Source: Laguncularia racemosa (Eukaryota; Streptophyta; Magnoliopsida; Myrtales; Combretaceae). Taken from it: a stretch of 64,000 bases of DNA. This document shows, piece after piece, positions 34,554 through 46,990 of this stretch. Every line of letters begins with the position of its first letter. The stretch's first letter is position 1. The stretch is from NCBI GenBank assembly GCA_037954665.1, contig JBBMOL010000247.1, forward strand, positions 496,001 to 560,000. The letters run 5' to 3'. The translations under genes and the position numbers were made by a program. Under the pieces are notes generated by a model. It ran no database searches and was not told the DNA's origin. It saw only the letters and a list, made by a program, of their open reading frames with translations.

Positions 34554-36186
34554 TGATAGAGCCATTTTATACTCAATCTTTATAGTATGAAGTGTGTTAA
34601 TTTATTATAGATTTTATAGAAATCATAAGGAAATGGTACTTAATTCTATTATGGTGATAAATCAGGTTAAATGGAGTCAAGGGTGCTAATTCAAGTAAAT
34701 AAGAGAAGTCATCTACAACTTGGATCAAAGACAAGGATTTACACCACCGGAGGAAAGTACATGGGTGTGTAGTTGAAGTACATGGCCGTGTAGTTAGTTT
34801 TGAAGCCACAAGAAACTACATGGTTGAAGTACACGACCGTGTATTTGTCTAGAAGGAGGCACGATTTGAGATACAGCCATGGCGAAAACCGTGCTACACA
34901 CTGCATGAGAAGGAGAGAGACACGTCTTGTGACACGGCCGTGGTGGAAGCCGTGGTGGCAGTCGTGGTGGAGGCTTGATGAAGCCGTGCCATATACTAAA
35001 TAAGAAGGAGAAATTGTGGAACTTCGACAAGAGGATGACACGGCTTGAGATCTGGTCGTGGTATAAGCCGTGGCACACACTGATCACGGATGAAGAATTG
35101 TAGATTACCCATAGAGGAAGGCACGGCTTGACCCACGGCTGTGTTGTAGGGCATGCCAGGCGGACGACTATTTACTTCTCGAGATTTACTTGAAAAAAGA
35201 AAGATATTTTCGTATCTTGCTAGCAAAAGATCACCTGCCATTCCTTTAACAATATAAATAGAACTAACCCTAGAGGGTTATAATAATCTTGGATCATCTT
35301 GGAGACGAGAAGGAAGGAAGGAGGCAGAGCAAGGAAATCGAGAACAGAGGCTTATCATGTTTTTACTTTTAATTTTCGTTTTGATGATGAACATGTGTAG
35401 CTAAGTAGATTTTCTAGCCAAAGGGTCATAGAAGTTTGATTCTCCACGAATTGTGAGATCTAATTAATTTGTATTTAATCTATTCTTTGTTTTTGGATAT
35501 TCATATATCTTCTGAATGTTTTGTCATTATTATCTTTGTTAGTTGGTATGAATTAGAGCTCTTCTACTTAATTAGCAAGTTAATATATTGTCAACTAGCA
35601 CGTCAAATCCGTAACTGTTTGATAGTTCTAGTCTCGGTGACACAATAACATGTTTGATTATAAAATAGATGATCGAATTCATGTTATGGAGATGTATGAT
35701 CTTGTTTAAATAGGTTATCTTATAATCTACTGGCATGAATTGGTGGTCTCTCTTGTTTTTAACGCTATTGATAGATTAAATCCTAAGAGCTTGTTTAGGG
35801 TTGTCTAATCGATAAGAGAAATAATCAAAGAGCTTGTTTTGGTTATCGAAGAAGTAAGGAGAGATAGGTTGTTAGAGCTTGTAAATAACCATAACCAGTT
35901 TATCTAGAAATAAGAATAGAAAACATTTGCATCGATGATCAATTCCTAGAATTAAACTATATTGATTCCTTTGGCTAGGCTTTTATCAATATTCGATTTT
36001 ATTATGTTGTTTCAATATTATTTTCATTCACAAACAAAACCCCCCATTTTTCTTTTCCTCTTTATTCGCTTTGAATTGAAATATATTTAACCAATCTCTG
36101 TGGATACGACCCTACTCACTACTATACGCAAATCATATCATTGTCTAGGAGTAGGTTTTTATTTTTGTTGGATTCGACACCCACCA
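34554..36186 (+). repeat. 5' LTR of E7
   Basis: It runs tgatagagcc to ..gacacccacca. It carries palindromic blocks at 34741-35160 (for example tacacgaccgtgta near 34828) and a TATA box, tataaata, at about 35253. It aligns with its partner throughout. Confidence 0.95.
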
Positions 36187-36191
36187 AATTT

Positions 36192-36210
36192 TGGCACCAC
36201 TGTCGGGGAT
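36192..36210 (+). other. Primer binding site, tRNA-Asp (E7)
   Basis: tggcaccactgtcggggat lies 5 bases after the LTR; it differs from the tRNA-Asp complement TGGCGCCGTTGCCGGGGAT by three transitions. Confidence 0.88.
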
Positions 36211-36238
36211 TGGTGTCAAAATTTATTTCTATTCTTGT

Positions 36239-38495
36239 ATGACTCGTTCTTCTCAGATAGGTGAACTCACTTATAATCCAGAGATCGAGAAGACTCTTAA
36301 GAGGCTGTGAAGAGAAGCTAGATCATCCCCTGGACTGAACTTAGCATCGGATTTGTCTGATTCATCCATTGATTCTGAAAAAGAAGACGATATGGCAAAT
36401 CCCGAATGAACATTGTGAGAATTGGCTGCACCGGATGTGAATCAACAACCCCTTTGTATTCACTATCCCGAACTAGCTGTTGAAATCTGGGTTGATACAT
36501 TTGCTACCCACCTTTCATGGTCTTGAGAATGAAGATCCTCACAAACATTTGAAAGAGTTTCATATAGTGTGTTCTAGTATGAGGCCGCAAGGAATAACCG
36601 ACGATAAAATCAAGTTACGTGCTTTTCCATTTTCTTTAGGTACTAGAGCTAAAGATTGGTTGTTTTATTTGCCTCCAGGTTCTATAACCACTTGGAGAGA
36701 TATGGTGAGGCTCTTCTTAGACAAAGTTTTCCCCGCGTCTAGAGCTGCTGGTATAAGAAAAGAGATTTGTGGTATCAAACAGAGGGACACCGAGACTCTT
36801 CATGAGTATTGGGAGAGGTTCAAGCAACTTTGTGCAAGCTGTCCACAACATGGGATATCTGAACAACTTCTCATCCAATACTTCTATGAAGGCCTGCTTC
36901 CAATGTAGAGGAAGATGATGGATGCTGCAAGCGGAGGTGCCATAGTAAACAAAACCCCTGGTCAAGCTAGGGAATTGATCTCCATTATGGTTGCTAATTC
37001 GCAACAATTTGGGTACAGGCATGATACATCTTCAAGGAAGGTAAATGAGGTAAGTGTTTCTAACCTTGAACATCAAATTTTTAACCTAACCTCCCTTGTG
37101 CAACAGATAGCCCTAAAAAATACACAGCAGGTGAAGGCTTGTGGAATTTGTGCTACCCCTAATCATCCTACTGACATATGCCCCACATTGCAAGATGACA
37201 ATCATGAGCATGTCAATGCGGCAGGAGGATTCCCAGGACAGCCGCAGAGGAAATATGATCCATATTCGAATACTTACAATCCTGGATGGAGGGATCATCT
37301 TAACTTCCGATATGGCAATAACCCACAACATTTCCAACAATTCCAGCCTAAGCCATCAAACTAAGTACTCCAAGCTCCTTCCACTTCAGGTACGTCTCTT
37401 GAGGAAATTGTTAAATCTCTTACTGTTAATATAAAACAATTTCAGGAGGAAACAAAGCAGAGCATTCAAAACTTGGAGAATCAGGTAAGCCAACTTGCCT
37501 CTGCTGTAAACAAGTTAGAAACTCAAGGTAAGTTACCTTCTCAAACTATTACAAATCCGAAGAAAAGCGTTAATGTAATTACCTTGAGAAGTGGAACAGA
37601 ATTGCAGGGATCAAATAAGAAAAGACACCCATCTAATCTTGAGGAAGAGACTAAGAAAGAAATTTCAACTCCGAGCCAGTAGGACAACCAGATTAGAGGG
37701 TCTCCAGTAGAGCCATCAAAGGTCATGTTGACACCATCTCCTTTCCCTTCCAGATTAGCGAAATCCAAGCATGAAGCGGAAGAAAAAGAGACTTTGGAAA
37801 CTTTTCGAAAAGTTGAGGTAAATATTCCTTTGCTTGATGCCATTAAGCAAATACCTTGCTATGCTAAATTTCTCAAAGAATTGTGCACTAACAAAAGGAA
37901 GCTGAAAGGTAATGAAAAGATTAGTGTGAGTGAGAACGTTTTAGCTATTATTCAGAAGAAGCTTCCTCCTAAATGCAAGGATCCAGGTATGTTTACTATT
38001 CCTTGCAAAATAGGTAATCTTGGAATCGCTAAAGCCATGTGTGATCTAGGAGCTTCGATCAATGTCATGCCTTTATCTGTTTATCAACGTTTGAATGTTG
38101 GTCCCTTGAAGGAAACAGGTGTTATTGTTCAACTTGCTGACAGGTCCAATGTTTATCCTGAAGGAGTTCTAAAGGATGTTTTAGTTCAAGTTAATGGGTT
38201 GGTTTTTCCTGCTGATTTTTATGTGCTTGACATGGAAGATAATGATTCCCATAATTCATCACTGATATTATTAGGGCGACCATTCCTTAAGACATCCAAG
38301 ACGAAAATTGATGTAAATGATGGTACCCTCACTATGGAATTTGATGGTGAAATGATTAAATTTAACATTTATGATGCCATGAAACATCCTAGCAATATCT
38401 CTCCTGTTTTTGTTGCGAATGTTATTGACCCATCACCACAGGCACCAAAGCTGGCATCAAAACCCTTACCTAAACATCTAGCCAGGAATGTCTAG
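36239..38495 (+). pseudogene. E7 gag-protease
   Basis: ATG at 36239 (MTRSSQIGELTYNPEIEKTL). A frameshift near 36475 leads to one long frame to 38495 with three stops (36906, 37362 and 37680). Gag core: LLPTFHGLENEDPHKHLKEF, then LRAFPFSLGTRAKDWLFYLP and CPQHGISEQLLIQYFYEGL. A zinc-knuckle-like CGICATPNHPTDIC follows at about 37140-37185. A coiled-coil-like stretch (QSIQNLENQVSQLASAVNKL) comes next. The protease has the active-site motif CDLGASINVMP (about 38040) and LILLGRPFLKT. The frame ends shortly after protease with a TAG. This is an Athila/Tat-like Gag-PR with no polymerase attached. Confidence 0.9.
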
Positions 38496-39836
38496 CCAAA
38501 GACGTTAAAGAAAGGTGCTTCATGGGAGGTAACCCATGTCAAAAAAAAAAAATTTTCAATTTTAGTTTTGTTTTGATTCTAGTGTTGTTTTGATTTTTTT
38601 TTTCTAATTAGCTGCAGCAAGGATACATATCATCAGATGACACTCTCTAGTGCCTAAAGGGAGAATTCCAATTACTCTACACTTCATACCAGCGAAGTAC
38701 CAGTATTCATTTTCTCTTATTCTCTAATGTTCCTTGTGTTGTTAATTCCTCTTTAATTATGCTGAATTAGGAACAGTGAGGACACTATTCAAGCTAAGTG
38801 TGGGGGAGAGGATAATAAAATATAGAGAATAGAGAACTGACTTATACTTTGAATGTTTGTCCTTAAGCAATCTTAAGCAATTTTAAGCCAAATTTTCAAA
38901 ATTATCATGAAATCAGGAGATTGTACTAAATGTTGTAATAAGCATATACAAAATGTGAAATTGACTTGTTCAAATGCTTTACTCACCTACTGTTGTGATT
39001 AGAATACTTGGTTAAAATTAAGTAGTGAAATCTTTAAGAAACAAATTTACCTTGTATTTAGCTTTAGAATTGGAAGTCTAAGAGTAAGTCAAGTCCCTAA
39101 GTGAAAAATAAACAAGTTTACTTCTAGGTTATATTAGCAACTGTATACTCTTTGAAGTTGTTGTGAAAAAAAAAAATAAAAAATCAAGCATAGCCATTAC
39201 TCCAATAATTCAAATAATTGAGTTAAGAGTATTCAAACTTGAATGTTAGAGTGAGGAAGAGTCCGTAGGGATATCTCAAAACCCGGTCACTTGAGTGACG
39301 AGCTCGGGATGTGCCGACTCAATGAACTCACTATAACGATAAGGGCGAAAAAGGCAAAAGTTCATGAAAAGAAGCGGGCAAAAACCCATCAAAATAGATA
39401 CTTGATTAAATCAAAAGAACAATGAATGTAAACATTCATTGAATTAAACAATACTTATAATAGAAAGGGAGAAAATCTATGGAAAGAGTTGATACTATAT
39501 GCTTTTACTTTATGTTGCAAGGATTATATACTTGATAATATCCAATGAAGTTTAATTGGGTGTTTTTCCTTAGTGGATTAAGTATTTACTTTTGGAATAA
39601 AAATTCTTTTGCTAAACATGAGGATTAAAGTTTGTTTTGTTTAGATTAGCTATTAAATTTTGTCCATGGTAATTTGATCACATGAAACCAGTTTGGTTGA
39701 AGTAGTAGACATTAAAATTACAAGTCATGAATTACAAATGAATAGATGCTTGGAATGATGAAAAGAAAGTTCGTATAATCTATGACGAATTTCTCAATTG
39801 ATTTGATTCAATTGCTTGAGGACAAGCAAGAGTTTA
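38496..39836 (+). other. E7 spacer where RT and integrase are missing
   Basis: Just after protease comes cttcatgggaggtaaccca, a sequence that in related elements follows integrase (compare 62650-62675 in E9). Hence RT, RNase H and integrase are deleted at about 38500. The rest is non-coding, with a second g-rich agtgtgggggagaggat at about 38800 and gcttgaggacaagcaagag at about 39812, a phrase typical just upstream of Athila/Tat polypurine tracts. Confidence 0.75.
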
Positions 39837-39850
39837 AGTGTGGGGGAATT
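39837..39850 (+). other. Polypurine tract of E7
   Basis: agtgtgggggaatt directly abuts the 3' LTR start at 39851. Confidence 0.85.
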
Positions 39851-41494
39851 TGATAGAGCCATTTTATATCAATCTTTATAGTATGAAGTGTGTTAATTTA
39901 TTATAGATTTTATAGAAATCATAAGGAAATGGTACTTAATTCTATTATGGTGATAAATCAGGTTAAATGGAGTCAAGGGTGCTAATTCAAGTAAATAAGA
40001 GAAGTCATCTACAACTTGGATCAAAGACAAGGATTTACACCGTCGGAGGAAAGTACATGGGCGTGTAGCTGAAGTACATGGCCGTGTACTTAGTTTTGAA
40101 GCCACAAGAAACTACATGGTTGAAGTACACGACCGTGTATCTATCTAGAAGGAGGCACGGTTTGAGATACGGCCATGGCGAAAACCGTGCTACACACTGC
40201 ATGAGAAGGAGAGAGACACGTCTTGTGACACGGCCGTGGTGGAAGTCGTGGTGGCAGCCATGGTGGAAACCGTGGTGGAGGCTTGATGAAGCCGTGCCAT
40301 ATACTAAATAAGAAGGAGAAATTGTGGAACTTCGACCAGCGGATGACACGGCTTGAGATCTGGCCGTGGTATAAGCCGTGGCACACACTGATCACGGATG
40401 AAGAATTGTAGATTACCCACAGAGGAAGGCACGGCTTGACCCACGGTCGTGTTGTAGGGCGTGCTAGACGGACGATTATTTACTTCTCGAGATTTACTTG
40501 AAAAAAGAAAGATATTTTCATATCTTGCTAGCAAAAGATCACCTGCCATTCCTTTAACAATATAAATAGAACTAATCCTAGAGGGTTATAATAATCTTGG
40601 ATCAACTTGGAGACGAGAAGGAAGGAAGGAGGCAGAGCAAGGAAACCGGGAACAGAGGCTTATCATGTTTTTACTTTTAATTTTCGTTTTGATGATGAAC
40701 ATGTGTAGCTAAGTAGATTTTCTAGCCAAAGGGTCATTGAAGTTTGATTCTCCACGAATTGTGAGATCTAATTGATTTATATTTAATCTATTCTTTGTTT
40801 TTGGATATTCATATATCTTCTGAACATTTTGTCATTATTATCTTTGTTGGTTGGTATGAATTAGAGCTCTTCTACTCAATTAGCAAGTTAATATATTGTC
40901 AACTAGCACGTCAAATCCGTAATTGCTTGATAGTTCTACTCTCGGTGGCACAATAACATGTTTGATTATAAAATAGATGATCGAATTCATGTTATGGAGA
41001 TGTATGATCTTGTTTAAATAGGTTATCTTATAATCTACTAGCATGAATTGGTGGTCTCTCTTTTTTTTAATGCTATTGATAGATTAAATCCTAAGAGCTT
41101 GTTTAGGGTTGTCTAATCGATAAGAGAAATAATCAAAGAGCTTGTTTTGGTTATCGAAGAAGTAAGGAGTGATAGGTTATTAGAGCTTGTTAATAACCAT
41201 AACTAGTTTATCTAGAAATAAGAATAGAAAACATTTGCATCGATGATCAATTCCTAGAATTAAACTATCTTGATTCCTTTGGCTAGGCTTTTATCAATAT
41301 TCGATTTTATTATCTTGTTTCAATATTATTTTCATTCACAAACAAACCCCCCCATTTTTCTTTTCCTCTTTATTCACTTTGAATAGAAATATATTTAACC
41401 AATCCCTATGGATACGATCCTGCTCACTACTATACGCAAATCATATCATTGTCTAGGAGTAGGTTTTTATTTTTGTTAGATTCGACACCCATCA
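39851..41494 (+). repeat. 3' LTR of E7
   Basis: It runs tgatagagcc to ..gacacccatca, with a TATA box at 40561. It differs from the 5' LTR at scattered sites (mostly transitions) and by small indels, for example an extra gtggtggaaacc unit near 40262. Confidence 0.95.
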
Positions 41495-41937
41495 GTGGTA
41501 AACCACAAGTAAGGGGTCCTAGACAATGAGCTTGTACCAAGGTGTTTGCTATCCACTAGTAGCAACACTAAGACATCCATGAAGTAGACAACATTGCAAG
41601 TATGCTTCCAATACACTCCTGTAATGCATTTGTACTATTTGATACGGGTGCTCCTGTATTGTATGTGTTTAAGAATTTTGTAAATGCATGTGCATTAGAT
41701 ATTGAAACATAAATGACTGTCTGGCTATTAATACTCCCTTAATAGTAAAAGGAAGAATAAGTAGAATATGTAGACGAGTGAGAATAGAAATATGGGGTAA
41801 GGTGATCCCAATAAACCTCTTAATATTGGAGATGATAAAGTTTGACATTATTTTAGGTGTCAATCGGTTATCAAGATATCATGCCACCATTGATTGTCAC
41901 AACTTGGTGGTGTGGTTTAATATACTAAGGGAAGAGT
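41495..41937 (+). pseudogene. E6 protease
   Basis: This resumes E6 coding after E7. It encodes CNAFVLFDTGAPVLYVF with the aspartic-protease DTGA motif (about 41640-41660). After a frameshift and stops comes MIKFDIILGVNRLSRYHATI, in which the usual Trp (DWL) is NRL. It is interrupted at 41937 by E8 and continues at 48394 towards RT. The last five bases, agagt (41933-41937), form the left target duplication of E8. Confidence 0.85.
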
Positions 41938-42639
41938 TAATGTACAAACCCTAGGTATGTTAAACCTAGAACCCAATGATCGCAATTGAAATCAAATCCC
42001 TAAGGAACGTCTTGAACAAGTAAAAGGGAACTAGACCCCAATCACACCTGTTGACTAAAACTTAAGTTATCAAAAGAATTTTCCCTAAGCAATTCAGTTG
42101 AAGAAAATCCAAGGAGTTCTTTCTCAAAGAACAAGAGAGGGTTTTTCTTTTCAAAGAAAAGATGTAATTTTTAATTTAGAATCATGATAATGTTTTTTTT
42201 TCTTGTGCTATCCTCCCCATTAGGTGATATAGGAGTATCATGCCACACAATAATAATAACCTAGTTTCCTAACATAACAACTGACCTTATCTTCCTTTAG
42301 ACCGAAACTCCTTACTAAAAATACTAAAGTACAAACCAAACAAATAATAAGATATAACAATAACAAAACCGGGAATACTCTTCCCCTTTTCAATTCAATA
42401 AAATGTATCTATTCTAAGACTTGCAAATCCTTGCATCTCTCTATGGAAACGTGATTCAAATTGATAGGTGTTGGTTCTCCTTTCATGTAATTTGATTCCT
42501 TAGCTTATAAGTCCATGACAAGACTTGTGAAGCGTCGTTCATCCTCCTAACTCTAGCTCAGGTCATTGGGCCTCCAATACCTTGTAATGGATCTTGGGAT
42601 TTTGGTTCCGTCCTCTTATATGCTAGTTGATGCTCATCA
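41938..42639 (-). repeat. 3' LTR of E8
   Basis: The left edge taatgtacaaaccctagg corresponds to tgatgtgtaaaccctagg in the partner; the end is ..gctcatca. Confidence 0.93.
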
Positions 42640-42653
42640 TTCCCTTCTTCCTC
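42640..42653 (-). other. Polypurine tract of E8
   Basis: On the - strand, gaggaagaagggaa abuts the 3' LTR start TGATGAGC. Confidence 0.8.
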
Positions 42654-43870
42654 AAAAAGATTCATCCTCGAATCACTTGCATCATAAAGAGTAATATCAG
42701 AAACATTAAATGTTGCATTTACATTACCATAGTGACTTGGTAAGTCAATCTTTCAAGCGTTGTCATTGATGCGCTCCATGACTTGGAAAGGTCCATCTCC
42801 CCTTGGATGCAATTTGGACTTCCACTGCTCTGCAAATCTTTCCTTTCAGAAGTGCACCCAAACCCAATCTCCTGGATGAAACATGGTTTTGATACATCCC
42901 TTATTGCCCTGACAAGCATAGTGCTCATTTTTCTTTTCAATGTTAGCCCAAACTTGAGCATTAATTCCCTAACAAATGCTACCTTTTTCGTTCCATCAAG
43001 ATCAACAAACTCGTTAGTGGGTAAAGGCAATATATCCAATGGGGTCAAGGGATTAAAACCATTTACAACCTCAAATGGAGAATATGATGTAGTGGAATGT
43101 AATGTCCTATTGTAGGAAAATTCTACATGAGGTAAACATGTTTCCCATTATTTCAAGTTTTTATTAAGCATAGCACACAATAATGTTGAAAGTGTCCTAT
43201 TGACTACATCCGTTTAGCCATCAGTTTGAGGATGTGCCACAGTGGAAAATAATAATTTTGTGCTTAGCCTATTCTAGAGAGTACGCTAAAAATGGCTTAA
43301 AAATTTCACATCTCTATCACTCATAATGGATTTAGGCAAACTATGTAGCTGTACAATCTTCCCAAAGAACAAGTTAGTGATATGTCGTACGTCATTAGTT
43401 TTAAAATAGGCAATAAACTGAGCCATCTTACTAAACTTATCGACAACAACGAATATGCTATCTTTGCCACTTTGAAACCGTGGTAAACCTAATATGAAAT
43501 CCATAGAGATAGTCCAAAGCTGGTTAGGCATAGGCAATGGAAGATATTCCCCATGGGGCATCACTTTAGACTTAGCCTGTCTACATGCAATGCACTTTTC
43601 ACACACAGTCTGCACATCACATTTCATCTTAGGTCAATAAAAATGTTCATGCAAAATGTCCAAAGTTTTCCTAACACCAAAGTGTCCCATTAAACCGCCC
43701 CCATACGTCTCTCTAACTAACAATTCACACATGGAACTTTTTGGCACACATAATTTATCCCTCTTAAATAAATACCCATCTTGCCTATAAAAGTCTGCAT
43801 ACCCAGATTCAGAACATGTAGCCTAAATCTAACCGAAGTTAGCATCATGTTCATACAAGTCTTTCATGCA
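42654..43870 (-). pseudogene. E8 integrase
   Basis: Read on the - strand from high to low coordinates. A CEKCIACRQAKSKV segment (zinc-finger Cys pair, about 43570-43625) is followed by the core WTISMDFILGLPRFQSGKD and IMSDRDVKF (catalytic Asp residues near 43500 and 43310). A frame break follows, then the C-terminal region TPLDILPLPTNEFVDLDGTK (about 43030-42970) and a decayed tail that ends before the LTR. It is non-functional through stops and frameshifts. Confidence 0.82.
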
Positions 43871-43899
43871 TTCAAAACAAAGTAACTTAGTATGTAAAG

Positions 43900-45060
43900 A
43901 AGTCAAAAGAGAATACCTTCTAGATAGGGCATCGACCACCACGTTTTCCTTACCCTACTTGTATTTATTGACGTATGGAAAGGTCTCAATGAACTCCAAC
44001 CATTTAGCATGTCTCTTATTTAACTTTCCTTGCGTCTTTAGATACTTTAGACTCTCATGATCGGAAAGAATGATGAACTCCTTAGGCCATAAGTAATGCT
44101 GCCACATTTGCAAGGTTCTCACTAATGCATATAGCTCCTTATCATATACTACCAATACCTTTCCTGAAAGCATCGTATTCGATCTCAAAGACTTTCTTAA
44201 AATTAGGTAATACTGACAAAGGTGTGTTAGTTAACTTGCCTTACAGAGTTTGAAATGCTTGCTCATGCACTTTTGTCTACCTGCATTTGGTATTTTTCTT
44301 AACAAGATCATTTAGAGGAGTATCGATGGAACTGAAATCCTTTATAAACCTCCTGTAAAAACTTGCTAATCCATGGAAGGTCCTGACTTCATTTACGTTC
44401 TTTAATGTTAGCTACTCTCAAATCGCCTTCAACTTCTCCTCATCCACAGCTACCCCATCTGCACTTATAACAAAACCAAGAAAAACCACAGTTTCCATAC
44501 AAAAATTGCATTTCTTTAAATTAGCATATAATTGGTTTTCCCATAAAACATTAAACACACACTGCAGATGGTGCGCATGATCATCTAATGTCTTGTTATA
44601 AATTAAAATATCATCAAAATAGACGATAGCAAACTTTCTAATAAAATGATGTAAAAAATGATTCATTAATCTCATGAAAGTGCTAGGTGCGTTTGTTAAC
44701 CTGAAAGTCATTACCATCCATTCAATAATCTATGTTTAGTTTTAAATGTTGTTTTCCATTCATCCCCTTCTTTCATATGAATTTAACAATAGCCATTCCT
44801 TAGGTCAATTTTAGAAAATAAACGTACACCATGCAATTCATCAAGCATGTCATCTAGCATAGGGATAGGATGCCTATACTTACTTGTTATTTTGTTGATT
44901 GCCCGGCAGTCAACATACATGCGCCACTTTCCATCCTTCTTTGGGACTAGGATGACAGGAATTGAACATGAGTTGAGGCTTTCTCGAACAAATCCCTTCT
45001 CCATCAATCCATCAACTTGCCTCTGAATTTGCTTAGCCTCCTCAAGATTAGTTCAATATG
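43900..45060 (-). pseudogene. E8 reverse transcriptase and RNase H
   Basis: The RT fingers at 44783-45007 include VILVPKKDGKWRMYVDCRAI. A frameshift precedes the palm at 44418-44717, whose active site YFDDILIY is intact (YFDD codons 44610-44621), with the preceding FRLTNAPSTF. The RNase H part at 43955-44188 has a VYDKELYALVRTLQMWQHYL block and a FIILSDHESLKYL block. These are the domains that E5 has lost. Several stops and two frame changes make it a pseudogene. Confidence 0.88.
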
Positions 45061-45099
45061 CTGGCCAATTAGGAATAGATGTGACTAGCATGAAATCAA

Positions 45100-45800
45100 T
45101 TTGGTGCTCAATCCATTGTAGTGGAGGTAAACTTTGCGGTACCTCTTCAAGAAACAAGTCTTCATATTCCTACAATAAAGACACAACCATACTAGGCAAT
45201 AAAGGGTTAATGTCAGTATTAATAAAATATAAATTCTTATACATAAGTACAAATAGTTGTTTCTTTGCCAGCATTACGGATTCTTTTCCTTCTTTGCTCA
45301 CTAATGTTTGTTTCTCACTTTTCCCTTTCTTCTCACTCTTCTCTCGTACACTCAAGTGTTTCTCTCGGAATTCCTTTGCAATCTTCACTTGATCCTCATA
45401 AGCTTCCCATGGTTTTTGTGGAGTTAAAACCACTTTCCTTTTGTTTAGCACAAAAGAATATTGGTTCTTGTACCCATTGTACATCACTTCTTATCAAATT
45501 GCCATGGTCGCCCCAGCAATAGGTGACTAACCTACATAGAAACCACATCACACATCATTTCATCTTTATAACTCCCAATGAAAAGGCTATAAGAACTTGC
45601 CTAGTCACCTTCACTTCCCCATACTCATTCAACCACTGTATTTGATATGGCCTTAGATGTTTTACAACTTTCAACTGCATCTTATCAACCAATAAAGTTC
45701 TAGCAACATTAGTGCAACTACCATTATTGATTATCAAACTACACACCATGTTTTGTTCATGACACCATGTATGAAATATATGTTCACGTTGGATCCCCTC
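45100..45800 (-). pseudogene. E8 protease and linker
   Basis: At 45555-45749 the protease active site reads SLIINNGSCTNV where E5 has SLIIDGGSCTNV. The catalytic Asp is Asn and the next Gly is Asn, all G-to-A on the coding strand. A Lys/Glu-rich linker follows (EKSEKKGKSEKQ, 45300-45340). The protease is dead by loss of its catalytic Asp. Confidence 0.85.
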
Positions 45801-45939
45801 ACTGTCCTCCTACAATTGTACATTGAGTACTCACCTAGTGACATATAACACTCCACTCACAGGTCTCTCCAAATCATTGTCCTAATACTCCTCTGTTGGT
45901 GACACATCCTCCTCCTCTAAATTGATTCTCTCCGCATCT

Positions 45940-46990
45940 CCATTGTCATGAATAATCATATCCCTTTGATTTGGACATTGAGATGCAATATGTCGAAATC
46001 CCTAACACTTGAAACATATAATATCTCTAGTTTTGGAGAGGGTTTAGTGTCAATTTTACCTTTAAATGCAACAACTAGACTTTTAGCCTTCATGTCCTCT
46101 TTAAGCTTCGAATCCGTGGAATTCTTCTTCTAGTTGGACTTCCATAAAGAGTTGGAAGTCTCCCCAAACCTTGGATTGCTCTTATACTTCAATTGTTGCT
46201 CCACTTTGATTGCCTTATGCAACAATTCTTCCATATCTAAATAATGATGTAAGTCTACCACATTAGCAATCTTCCGATTCGGCCCATTAATGAATCTAAC
46301 CATTGTTGCCTCATCATCCTCCTCTACTCTGGCTCTAATCATGGCTATCTCCATTTCCGTATAATAGTCTTTTACACTCTTGGACCCTTATGTCAATCCT
46401 TGGAACTCCTTAAGTAAATCCCTATGGTAATGACTAGGGATAAACCGTTTTTGCATAATAGTTTTCATCTCATCCCAAGTACTAACAGATCGCTCTCCAT
46501 ATCTGTACCTATTACGCACTAACTGATCCTACCACACACTAGCATAGTTTGTGAACTCAATTGCAGCCAATTTGATTTTCTTCTCCTTAGAATAATTATG
46601 GCATGCAATGACATGATCCATCTTCTTCTTCCACTCCAAATACAACTCTGGATCATTCTTCCCCTGAAACGAGGGTATCTTCATCTTAATACTTCCTAAG
46701 TTACTGTCTCGCCTCTAGGTGTTCCCTCTTTCCCTCACGTAATAGTACTCACCAGAATCAATTTCCTCACCTTCTTCTATCTTAATCCCTCCCCTCATTG
46801 GTCTACTCACACCTCGCTTTACACTAATATTGCTAGATGATTCCTTACTCCTTTCCATTTTATCCATCATCTCATGGATTTGTTCAAGCTCACCACTCAA
46901 AATTCTCTTCATCTCCTCCATCAACACCTTAAACATCACCCTATTCTCTCCTCCTCCATTCTCACCTCCAGTTGTATTTTATCCTGACAT
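45940..46990 (-). pseudogene. E8 gag
   Basis: The N-terminal part (46715-46939) has EEMKRILSGELEQIHEMM, like the E5 start. The gag core continues through 46400-46700 with frame breaks. MIRARVEEDDEATMVRFINGPNR is at 46290-46350, and a CCHC knuckle with a stop after the second Cys lies at about 45970-46025, the same defect as in E5 gag. Homology to E5 gag is clear in order and motif, at moderate identity. Confidence 0.82.

Larger units (their letters stand above)
34554..41494 (+). mobile_element. E7: gag-protease-only LTR element (family delta)
   Basis: LTRs of 1633 bp (34554-36186) and 1644 bp (39851-41494) bound a 3.66-kb interior. The flanking 5-mers are ggggt and gtggt, a one-mismatch target duplication. 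E6 gag precedes and E6 protease follows, confirming the insertion. The interior has a tRNA-Asp PBS, gag, protease, a non-coding spacer and a polypurine tract, but no trace of RT, RNase H or integrase. The gag and protease are Athila/Tat-like. It resembles the class of gag-bearing terminal-repeat elements that depend on autonomous relatives. Confidence 0.95.

Noticed and set aside
41933..41945. Placing the E8 edge at tgtacaaacc (41941)
   Set aside because: That edge gives flanks gttaa and agagt, which do not match. Moving it to 41938 gives a perfect agagt duplication and terminal inverted repeats.
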